Source of the DNA: Skermania piniformis
Lineage (GTDB): Bacteria > Actinomycetota > Actinomycetes > Mycobacteriales > Mycobacteriaceae
Length of the DNA: 64,000 bases
Reading direction: 5' to 3'
NCBI RefSeq assembly: GCF_019285775.1
Contig: NZ_CP079105.1
Coordinates: 3,206,603 to 3,270,602 of the forward strand
Positions 56,873 to 64,000 of the stretch are shown in pieces (positions within the stretch are counted from its first letter, which is position 1; each line of letters opens with the position of its first letter). Both the position numbers and the translations under genes were made by a program. The notes under the pieces were generated by a model, which was given only the letters and a program-made list of their open reading frames with translations, was not told the DNA's origin and ran no database searches.

Positions 56873-58078
56873 TCAGATCCGCTCGCGGGCGATCGGGCAG
56901 GACATGCAGCGCGGACCACCCCGGCCCGAGCCCAGTTCGGAGCCGGCGATCCGGACCACCTCGATCCCGGCGGCCTCCAGTCGGCCGTTGGTCTCGACAT
57001 TGCGCTCGTAGGCCACGACCACACCGGGCGCCAGCGCCAGCGTGTTGTTGCCGTCGTCCCACTGCTCGCGTTCGGCCGTGACCCGGTCGAGACCGGTGTC
57101 GATCACCCGCAGCACGTCGATCTGCATCGCCGCCGCTGCCGCGACCACGAACGGCGCCGGCCCGTCGATGCGCACCTCGTCCCCGGTGCACTCGAGGGTG
57201 AAGGCGGACAAGGTGTCCTGGATCGCGGCGTACATCACGACGGCATCGACATCGACCATGGTGCACACGGTGTCCAAGTGCATGGTCGCGCGCGACTGCG
57301 CGATCGGCACGACCAGCACCGTGTGCGCCAGTCCGTCGTCGAACAGGCTCCGGGCGAGTGCCTCGGCCCCGGCCGGCGTGGTGCGCTCCCCTACGCCGAC
57401 CGCGACGACGCCCGGAGCCAGCAACAAGACGTCACCGCCTTCGACCGGCGCGGTATGCGATTCGTATGCCCGCCGGACACCGAGGAATCGGGGATGAAAG
57501 GCATAGATCAAGTCGGTGAGCGAGGTCTCCCGGCTCCGCGCCGGCATGGCCAACGAGGTGATCGCCACCCGTGGGCCGATCCAGAACGACGAGTCGCGGG
57601 TGAAGAGCAGGTTCGGCAGCGGGTCGATGACGAAGTCGGCGTCGTGATGCATGATCCGCACCAACGACGCGTTGTCTGGCGCGACCGGCAGCTCGTCGAA
57701 CGTCATCCCCGCGGTGAGCACGCGGGCCAGGTCGGCCGCCGGGATCGCCCGCAGGTACGCCGCGAGGGCGTCGGCCAGCACGTGTCCGAGCCGGCGCGAA
57801 TTCACCGCTGCGGCCACGCCCTGAACTCGTGCCGCACCGCTCACCGCCAACGTCTCGGTCAACAGGTCGGTCAGCAACAGAACCTCGATGCCCCTACCCC
57901 GCAACACCTCGGCGAACCGGTCGTGCTCTTCTTGCGCCCGGTCGACCCACGGCAACCCGTCGAACAGCAGCTGAGCGTTGTTGCGCGGCGTCAGCCGCTT
58001 CAGTTCGTCGCCCGGGCGATGCAACAGCACCGTACGTAACGCCCTGACCTCGGAATCCACCCCGGGTGCGTCGCCCAT
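56873..58078 (-). CDS. arcA: Arginine deiminase
   Basis: 401 residues, full length for ArcA (Rv1001 type), which hydrolyses arginine to citrulline and ammonia. Motifs: [59 protein letters not shown] with the catalytic His, and [17 protein letters not shown] with the catalytic Cys at the C-terminus. No carbamoyltransferase or carbamate kinase gene is adjacent, so it stands alone as in M. tuberculosis. Start is ATG 58078. Confidence 0.96.
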   Translation of the reverse strand: MGDAPGVDSEVRALRTVLLHRPGDELKRLTPRNNAQLLFDGLPWVDRAQEEHDRFAEVLRGRGIEVLLLTDLLTETLAVSGAARVQGVAAAVNSRRLGHVLADALAAYLRAIPAADLARVLTAGMTFDELPVAPDNASLVRIMHHDADFVIDPLPNLLFTRDSSFWIGPRVAITSLAMPARSRETSLTDLIYAFHPRFLGVRRAYESHTAPVEGGDVLLLAPGVVAVGVGERTTPAGAEALARSLFDDGLAHTVLVVPIAQSRATMHLDTVCTMVDVDAVVMYAAIQDTLSAFTLECTGDEVRIDGPAPFVVAAAAAMQIDVLRVIDTGLDRVTAEREQWDDGNNTLALAPGVVVAYERNVETNGRLEAAGIEVVRIAGSELGSGRGGPRCMSCPIARERI

Positions 58079-58122
58079 CGATCAACGGTAACGGCCGCGC
58101 GGCCAGGTTGCTCGGCGAGCGA

Positions 58123-58980
58123 TCAGTCGTCGTGGCCGATCGGCGGCAAGAACCGGCTGAACCGATCGTTCGCTCGCTGCATGACCAGCTCATACGGCCA
58201 GGCAAACTTTCGGGCCCACCAGTAGCCGAATCGGATGTCGTTGGAGGTGTAGATCAGGAACTCGTTCCGCTGCACACCTTTGACGATCCGCGTCGCCGCG
58301 TGCTCGGGTGATTTCGCCCGATTGCGGTAGATCGCCCGCCCGCGCCGGATGCGCGGATCCTCGGAATCGATCCCGCAGATCTCGATCGACTCGACCAGAC
58401 CGGTATCCACCGCGCCGGGGACCACCAGATGCACCGAGATCTTGTGCCGCTTCAGGTCGAACCGCAGGACCTCCGATATCCCCCGCAGTCCGTACTTGCT
58501 GGCGCTGTATGCGGCGTGCCAGGGCAGCGCCAGCAGTCCGGCCGCGGACGATACGTTCACCAACGCGCCACCGGCACGCGCTTCGATCATCTGTGGCACG
58601 AAGTTCTCGATCACGTGGATCGGGCCCATCAAGTTGACATCGATCATCTTCTGCCACAGCAGGTGATCCATATTCTCGACGGTTCCCCACGCCGAGACTC
58701 CGGCAACGTTCATCACCACGTTCATCGCACCGAACTGCTCGTGGATGTCCTGGGCGAAAACGGTGACCGCCGAGTAGTCGGCGATATCGAACGCCCGGGT
58801 CGCGCTCACCGTGCCGCCCTCGGCTACCACCAGGCCGACGGTCTCGAGCAACCCGGCCTCGTCGATATCGGTCAGGAACAGCTGCGCTCCGTGCCGAGCA
58901 ACGGCGATCGCAGTGGCCCGGCCGATACCGCCGGCCGCACCGGTGATCAGTGTCTTCTTGTCGTTGAACGTCGTGATCAC
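58123..58980 (-). CDS. Short-chain dehydrogenase/reductase
   Basis: 285 residues, ATG 58980. Classical SDR with LITGAAGGIGRATAIAVARH (cofactor loop), Asp in FLTDIDEAGL favouring NAD(H), NVAGVS, VNVSSAAGLLALPWHAAYSA with catalytic Ser and Tyr, and SKYG Lys. The C-terminal part (RFGYWWARKFAWPYELVMQR) is typical of lipid- or steroid-directed mycobacterial SDRs. Substrate unknown. Confidence 0.9.
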   Translation of the reverse strand: MITTFNDKKTLITGAAGGIGRATAIAVARHGAQLFLTDIDEAGLLETVGLVVAEGGTVSATRAFDIADYSAVTVFAQDIHEQFGAMNVVMNVAGVSAWGTVENMDHLLWQKMIDVNLMGPIHVIENFVPQMIEARAGGALVNVSSAAGLLALPWHAAYSASKYGLRGISEVLRFDLKRHKISVHLVVPGAVDTGLVESIEICGIDSEDPRIRRGRAIYRNRAKSPEHAATRIVKGVQRNEFLIYTSNDIRFGYWWARKFAWPYELVMQRANDRFSRFLPPIGHDD

Positions 58981-59087
58981 GCGCGTGTCCTATCCGTCGA
59001 CCGGCTACTCGCCGATCCCGCCGGTTCCCCTCATCTGGCGCTGCGCCCTTCGTTGTGTCCGGTACGTCAGGTCCACTTGCCGGCAGC

Positions 59088-59504
59088 CTACCCGCGGATC
59101 CGGCTCCCCGACGATCGACGCCGGCCCAGGTGCCCGCCACCGAACAGTGCGGCCGCGATCAGAACCGGCTGGAAGAAGAGCCGGAGCAGCCGCTTGCCGT
59201 CGGAGTCGAGCCCGAAAGCATCCCGGTGCTCGACATATTGCGCGATGTTCCCGGGAAATATCGCGACGAAGAATGCGGCGAGCAACGCCCCGATCGTGCG
59301 CCGATGCCGCGGCAGTCCGACGAACGCCGCCCCCAGCGCGATTTCGACGCCCCCCGAAGCGAGCACCGTGACGTCCTCGTCCACCGGAAACCACGTCGGC
59401 ACCTGGGCGTGAAACTCTTCCCGCGCGAACGTCAGATGGCTGATGCCGGCGCCCACCATCATGCCACCGAGGGCGATACGTACCAGGTCTCGAACGGTGC
59501 TCAT
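59088..59504 (-). CDS. Small DoxX-like membrane protein
   Basis: 138 residues with four hydrophobic helices (VRIALGGMMVGAGISHLTF, VEIALGAAFVGL, IGALLAAFFVAIFPGNIAQY and PVLIAAALFGG) and a basic tail. The AGISHLTFAREEF and FPGNIAQYVEHRDAFGL segments resemble DoxX-like integral membrane proteins. ATG 59504. Function not known. Confidence 0.75.
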   Translation of the reverse strand: MSTVRDLVRIALGGMMVGAGISHLTFAREEFHAQVPTWFPVDEDVTVLASGGVEIALGAAFVGLPRHRRTIGALLAAFFVAIFPGNIAQYVEHRDAFGLDSDGKRLLRLFFQPVLIAAALFGGGHLGRRRSSGSRIRG

Positions 59505-59691
59505 GCAGCGAGGCTATCGCCCGGGTCGCCGGGCCCGTCGAGCCGTGTGGGGGTGCCCTACTGCATACGTGGTAGAAGAGGATCGGCGCAGGGTGCGATG
59601 TCGGCGCGGGCGGTGCTGGGGCAGACTCGACGGGAGTGGATCGGTCGGCGGCTCGTCGAGGGTTGCCCGAGGTTGGGCCGGGTGAACGTCG

Positions 59692-60957
59692 GTGAACGGT
59701 GCGGATGGCGACGTGGATCGAGTCGCCGAGGTGGGTCTGTTCGGCCGCGTCCCGCCGCCGGTGAAAGAACTCCTCGTTGCGCTGGTGGTGGTCGTCACCG
59801 TGCTCATGCGGGTGCCGGAGCAGGTCGGTGATCGAACCCCGCTGGGCTACCTGGCGGTGCTGGTGCCGGCGGGGTTGATCATGTTGCGGCATCGTCGGCC
59901 GTGGGCGGTGTTGGCCGCGTGCGTGGTGCTGCAGTGTGTCGCGGCAACGACGTTCAGCATCTCGCCGTTCACCTCGCTGGCGTGCATGATCGCGGTGTAT
60001 ACCGTCTCGGTGGCCTACGAGCGGCGCACGGCGGTGATCACCGGCGTGACGGTGGCAGTGCCGCTGGTGGTGGTCAGCGGTATTGCGGTCGGTCGCGTCA
60101 CCGACCCGATGGTCGTCCCGATCGCGGTGCAGATTGCGTTCGCAGTGGCTCTCGGCCAGGCCGTGCGGGTACGGCGTGCCTATATCGCCGAGATCACCGA
60201 CCGCGCGCTGCGGGCGGAGGCGACGAGGGAAGCGGAGGCCTCGCGTCGGGTGGCCGAGGATCGGCTGCGGGTCGCCCGGGATCTGCACGATGCGGTGGCT
60301 CATCAGATCACGGTGATCAGCCTGAACGCAGGAGTTGCGTCGTCGACGATCCGGACTCGGCCCGAGGCGGCTGCGGAAGCGTTGCTGACGGTCCGGGAAT
60401 CCGCCCGGCTGGTGCTGCGTGAGATCGGCGATCTGCTGGCGACCCTGCGGTCACCCGAGGAAGCAGCAGAACCGGTCCGGGCGCTGGGGTTGGGCGGCGT
60501 GGCGGACTTGGTGGCCGACTTCACCCGCAACGGGTTGCAGACGACGCTGGAGGTCTGCGGCGACGTCTCGGCGCTGCCTCCGGCCGTCGACATCACCGCC
60601 TTTCGGGTGATCCAAGAAGGTCTCACCAACGCACTGCGCCACGGGACCGGCACGGCACAGGTGCGGGTGGTGGTCGATGCCGCCGAACTCGCGGTGACGA
60701 TCAGCAATCCGATCAGCTCGTCGACCGATGGGCCACGAGACGATCCCGGCCGAGAGCTCGTGGCGGCCGGGAGTTCGGGCTTGGGCTCGGGACACGGGTT
60801 GGTCGGGATGGCGGAGCGAGCAGCCTCGCTACGCGGAACGTTCACCCACGGCCGACGCGGCAGCGCCGACCTGTTCGTCGTCGATGCGCGACTGCCGCTG
60901 GGCACCCCGGGCCCGGCGGCCGAGAAGGTCCGCGAGACGCGGAAAGGACTTCGATGA
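59692..60957 (+). CDS. NarL-type sensor histidine kinase
   Basis: About 421 residues from GTG 59692 (GTG 59710 also possible). Five or six N-terminal helices (LLVALVVVVTVLMRV through IAVQIAFAVALGQAV) make a compact membrane sensor. The HisKA_3 phospho-acceptor His is in RVARDLHDAVAHQITVIS (His199), and the ATPase domain has FRVIQEGLTNALRHG and GLGSGHGLVGMAERA. Its stop overlaps the response-regulator start by four bases. An RND exporter follows, so this pair probably controls drug or lipid export. Confidence 0.92.
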   Translation: MNGADGDVDRVAEVGLFGRVPPPVKELLVALVVVVTVLMRVPEQVGDRTPLGYLAVLVPAGLIMLRHRRPWAVLAACVVLQCVAATTFSISPFTSLACMIAVYTVSVAYERRTAVITGVTVAVPLVVVSGIAVGRVTDPMVVPIAVQIAFAVALGQAVRVRRAYIAEITDRALRAEATREAEASRRVAEDRLRVARDLHDAVAHQITVISLNAGVASSTIRTRPEAAAEALLTVRESARLVLREIGDLLATLRSPEEAAEPVRALGLGGVADLVADFTRNGLQTTLEVCGDVSALPPAVDITAFRVIQEGLTNALRHGTGTAQVRVVVDAAELAVTISNPISSSTDGPRDDPGRELVAAGSSGLGSGHGLVGMAERAASLRGTFTHGRRGSADLFVVDARLPLGTPGPAAEKVRETRKGLR

Positions 60958-61631
60958 GCGTGCGTGTCGTGGTCGCCGATGATCAGGCGCTGATCCGTTC
61001 GGCAGTGGTCGAGCTCTTGCGATCTGCCGATGGCGTCGAGGTCGTGGCCGAGGCGGTCGACGGCCGGGAAGCCGTGGCCCGGTCTCGTGAGCACCACCCG
61101 GATGTGGTGTTGATGGATATTCGGATGCCGGTGCTGGACGGCATCGCCGCGACCGCCCAGATCCGTGGCGACGAGACGCTGCGCACGGTCCGGGTGCTGA
61201 TCTTGACCACGTTCGAGGAGGACGAGTACCTGCTGGCGGCCCTGCGCGCCGGTGCCGACGGCTTCATCGGCAAGGGGGCCGAGCCCGAGGAGATCGTTCA
61301 CGCGGTGCACGCGGTCGACGACGGGGACGCGCTCTTGTCGCCGGCGGCGACCCGGAGCCTGATCGGGCGGTTCCTCCAGATCGACAACGCCGCCACCAAC
61401 CGAGGCCGCTACGACGTCGCCCGAGTGGCGCAGCTGACGCCCCGGGAGCGGGAGATTCTCGTGCTGGTCGCGAGCGGTATGTCGAACCAGGAGATCGCCG
61501 AGCAGCTGGTGATCTCCCCCTACACGGCCAAGACCCACGTCAACAACATGATGACCAAGCTCGACGCCCCAGGACGCGCACAGTTGGTGATCTGGGCCTA
61601 CGAATCCGGGCTGGTCACCCCCGGGGCCTGA
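60954..61631 (+). CDS. NarL/LuxR-family response regulator
   Basis: 225 residues. Receiver domain with DDQALIRS at the start, phospho-acceptor Asp in DVVLMDIRMPVLDG (about 54) and GFIGKGA with conserved Lys. LuxR-type helix-turn-helix at the C-terminus: QLTPREREILVLVASGMSNQ and ISPYTAKTHVNNMMTKL. Coupled to the kinase by an ATGA overlap. The RND gene begins 135 bp downstream on the same strand and is its likely target. Confidence 0.94.
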   Translation: MSVRVVVADDQALIRSAVVELLRSADGVEVVAEAVDGREAVARSREHHPDVVLMDIRMPVLDGIAATAQIRGDETLRTVRVLILTTFEEDEYLLAALRAGADGFIGKGAEPEEIVHAVHAVDDGDALLSPAATRSLIGRFLQIDNAATNRGRYDVARVAQLTPREREILVLVASGMSNQEIAEQLVISPYTAKTHVNNMMTKLDAPGRAQLVIWAYESGLVTPGA

Positions 61632-61766
61632 CTACCGGTCCCGCCGGAGCTCGCCTCGTCTGTTCGCAGTAGTCCAAGTCGGTCCGGCGCGGCGATGTCC
61701 GGGCACGTGGGGACGACGAGGATCGACCGGTCCCCAGTTGGAGTGTCGGTCGATTCGGAGTCTGTC

Positions 61767-64000
61767 GTGTTCAAGCTCACCAGCGCCAGTCTGGCCAACC
61801 GGGCGGTTGTCGGTCTGCTGACCGTACTGATCGCCGCCGCCGGGGTGTTCTCCCTGGCGTCGTTGAAGCAGGAGTTGTTTCCCGACTTCTCGGCTCCGCA
61901 GACGACGGTCCTGACGACGGCACCGGGGACGAGCCCGGAGGTCGTCGATCAACAGATCACCGTGCCGCTGGCCCGGGTGCTGGGCCAGGTCGACGGCGTC
62001 GAGTCGGTGACGTCGACGTCGTCGAGTGGGGTCTCGGCCATCTCGCTGACGACCGACTTCGGTCTCGACGAGGACAAGCTGACCGCGGATGTGCAGGAGG
62101 CGGTCGACTCGGTCGCTCCCCAGCTTCCCTCGGGTGCCAAGCCGCAGGTGACCAGCGGCAGCCTCGCGGACCTGCCGGCGATGACGCTGACGGTCTCCTC
62201 CGATGCTCCGGCAAGTGAGCTCAGCGACCGCCTGACGAATGTGGCCGTCCCCGAGCTGCGGGGCATCGACGGTGTGCGGGACGTGACCGTCAGCGGCGGG
62301 ACGACAAAGCGGGTGACAGTTGCCCCCGACGCCGCCGCGCTTCGAGCCCGGGGCCTGTCCACCGAGTCGATCTCCCAGGCGTTGTCGGCCAACGGGTCGG
62401 CGATGCCGGTGGGCAGCATCGTGCAGGACGGCGGGATCGTCGCGGTTCAGGTCGGGTCCGAACTGACGTCGATCCAGGACATCGAGAACCTGCCCCTCAC
62501 CTCGGCGGCGGCACCCGGCCGATCGGCACCGGACCAGACCGCTCCCGGGGCGGGCGGTGTGGTGACGATCGGGGACGTCGCGAAGGTGTCGGTGGAGCCG
62601 AACCCGGTCACGTCGTTGACCCGGGTCGACGGCGAGCCTGCGGTGTCGGTGCAGATCACCGCGACCGCCGACGCCGACCTGGTGTCGCTGTCCGATGACG
62701 TCAACGCCGAGCTGGGGTCGTTGGAGACCGCGATCGGCGGCAATGCGAAGTTCGTGGTGGCCGGCGATCAGGCGCCGTTCATCAGCGAGTCGATCCGGCA
62801 CCTCGCGATCGAGGGTGGCCTGGGTCTGTTGTTCGCGGTGCTGGTGATCTTGGTGTTCCTGCGTTCGGCCCGGCCGACGATCGTCACGGCAATCTCGATC
62901 CCGTTGTCCATCTTCACCGCGTTCATCGGGCTCTACCTGCGGGGCTACTCGCTCAACATCTTCACCCTCGGTGCGCTGACCATTGCGATCGGACGCGTTG
63001 TGGACGACTCGATCGTGGTGATCGAGAACATCAAACGACACCTGGGCTACGGCGAGTCGAAGCTCGTGGCAATCCGCAACGGCACCCGGGAAGTGTCCGC
63101 CGCGATCACTGCCTCCACCATCGCCACCGTGCTGGTGTTCGTGCCGATCGCGATCGTGGGTGGCTTCGTCGGGCAACTCTTCCGGCCGTTCGCGTTGACC
63201 GTGGCGATCGCGATGCTGTCCTCGCTGGCGGTCGCGCTCACGATCGTTCCGGTGCTGTCCTACTGGTTCCTCTCGACCCCCACGACCGTCCCCGACCCGA
63301 CGAGCAGCGCGGACGATGTCGATGGTGCCCCGGGGGTGGTTCCGGACGAGCTGGATCACGAGGAGGAGCCGAACCTGCTGCAGCGCTACTACCTGCCGAT
63401 GTTGCGCTGGACGATGCGTAAGCCGGTGGCGGTGATCCTCGCCGCGGTGGTGCTGTTGGGTGGTTCGCTGGCGTTGATCCCGCGCCTGGGTGTGGAGTTC
63501 CTCGGCGACACCGGTGCGGACAGCATCAGCGTGTCCCAGACCTTCGATTCCAGCCTGACGATCGGGGAGGTGACCGAACAGGTCGCCGAGACCGAGAAGT
63601 TGATGCTGGGGGTCGATGGCGTCGAGAACGTCATCGTGACCGCGAGCCTGGCCGGTGGCGGGACCTCCGGCGCGACCGCTGGTCCGCCCGGAATGGGCGC
63701 CAGTGGGGACACCACGGCGACCTACACCGTGTCCACCGACGCCGATGTGGATGTCACAAGTGTCCAAGACCGCCTCGAGGACGCGGTCAAGGCGCTCCCG
63801 AATCCCGACTCGGTGACCGTCGACGCGGGCAGCACCGGCATCGGAAGTTCGACGGTCGACGTGGAGATCACCGGCACCGACGAGCAGACTCTGCGCACCG
63901 CAGCCGATCAGGTGACCAAGGCACTGGCCGGTGTGCCCCAGGCAACCGATCTGTCCAACGACCTGGCCGCCGACCAGCCCACCTTGCGCGTGACGGTGGA
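61767..64000 (+). CDS. RND-family exporter (AcrB/MMPL-unlike, HAE type), partial
   Basis: Open from GTG 61767 (GGAG at 61757-61760) to the right edge, 744 codons, so the C-terminal third is missing; an in-frame GTG at 61743 adds eight residues. It starts FKLTSASLANRAVVGLLTVL, then has a long porter domain (ELFPDFSAPQTTVLTTAPGT; LPELRGIDGVRDV-type), and helices with SIPLSIFTAFIGLYLRGYSL, NIFTLGALTIAIGRVVDDSI and VIENIKRHL. The last two are the TM4 region with paired Asp used for proton relay in AcrB-like pumps. No adaptor gene is seen upstream. It probably exports drugs or lipids under control of the preceding two-component pair. Confidence 0.92.
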   Translation, partial: MFKLTSASLANRAVVGLLTVLIAAAGVFSLASLKQELFPDFSAPQTTVLTTAPGTSPEVVDQQITVPLARVLGQVDGVESVTSTSSSGVSAISLTTDFGLDEDKLTADVQEAVDSVAPQLPSGAKPQVTSGSLADLPAMTLTVSSDAPASELSDRLTNVAVPELRGIDGVRDVTVSGGTTKRVTVAPDAAALRARGLSTESISQALSANGSAMPVGSIVQDGGIVAVQVGSELTSIQDIENLPLTSAAAPGRSAPDQTAPGAGGVVTIGDVAKVSVEPNPVTSLTRVDGEPAVSVQITATADADLVSLSDDVNAELGSLETAIGGNAKFVVAGDQAPFISESIRHLAIEGGLGLLFAVLVILVFLRSARPTIVTAISIPLSIFTAFIGLYLRGYSLNIFTLGALTIAIGRVVDDSIVVIENIKRHLGYGESKLVAIRNGTREVSAAITASTIATVLVFVPIAIVGGFVGQLFRPFALTVAIAMLSSLAVALTIVPVLSYWFLSTPTTVPDPTSSADDVDGAPGVVPDELDHEEEPNLLQRYYLPMLRWTMRKPVAVILAAVVLLGGSLALIPRLGVEFLGDTGADSISVSQTFDSSLTIGEVTEQVAETEKLMLGVDGVENVIVTASLAGGGTSGATAGPPGMGASGDTTATYTVSTDADVDVTSVQDRLEDAVKALPNPDSVTVDAGSTGIGSSTVDVEITGTDEQTLRTAADQVTKALAGVPQATDLSNDLAADQPTLRVTV

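Overview
The window is very G+C-rich, densely packed actinobacterial DNA. The host makes mycolic acids and mycothiol: there is an antigen-85-type mycolyltransferase, MshB, PimE, LpqW, FbiC (coenzyme F420) and SigC. Gene content and order follow blocks I remember from Mycobacterium tuberculosis (Rv2323c-Rv2324; Rv1157c-Rv1201c; Rv1000s arcA-pmt-rsmI), but PE/PPE genes are absent and the blocks are rearranged. That points to Nocardiaceae (Nocardia, Rhodococcus or Skermania type) rather than Mycobacterium; the genus cannot be fixed from sequence alone. Rv numbers are from memory, not from a search.

Layout. 1-1351: dimethylargininase-like gene (cut by the left edge) divergent from an AsnC/Lrp regulator. 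1392-4504: sigC divergent from a four-helix zinc-finger anti-sigma candidate and a PepSY membrane protein, a possible metal-homeostasis unit. 4515-7676: dapD, then a degenerate patch holding a frameshifted 13E12/DUF222-HNH gene and an IS1634-type transposase remnant. 7665-13616: fadD36-like ligase, small exported protein, proline catabolism pair (proline dehydrogenase, rocA), dapC and fdxC. 13785-16337: fbiC. 16554-27571: two very large exported proteins, each with Ser/Thr/Pro-rich stalk, Ig-like domain and beta-propeller repeats, flanking a GH38 alpha-mannosidase. 27604-31258: udgB, then a small membrane protein, mshB and lpqW in one overlapping minus-strand operon. 31293-33632: a four-gene membrane operon with cytochrome-oxidase subunit III- and IV-like proteins and two paralogous multi-pass proteins of unknown function, under a clear promoter with a perfect inverted repeat. 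33731-37357: typA, then mutT2 and pimE. 37736-42980: exported proteins, an alpha/beta hydrolase, a tandem-duplicated unknown protein and a WS/DGAT-like acyltransferase. 43050-47853: a Ser/Thr kinase and a PspC-type two-component module divergent from a PspC membrane protein. 47855-53331: guaA, GMC oxidoreductase, mycolyltransferase with a strong terminator, and an SDR behind a perfect 24-bp palindrome. 53408-58980: proline-rich membrane protein, rsmI, pmt, GntR regulator, arcA, SDR. 59088-64000: small membrane protein, a NarL-type two-component pair and an RND exporter running off the right edge.

Functional themes. Cell-envelope mannose metabolism recurs (pimE, lpqW, GH38 mannosidase, Pmt). 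Arginine/proline breakdown recurs (dimethylargininase, AsnC, proline dehydrogenase, rocA, arcA). DapD and DapC serve diaminopimelate synthesis. A notable window-wide feature is short tandem duplications at the 3' ends of at least five unrelated genes, in two cases copying the stop codon downstream.
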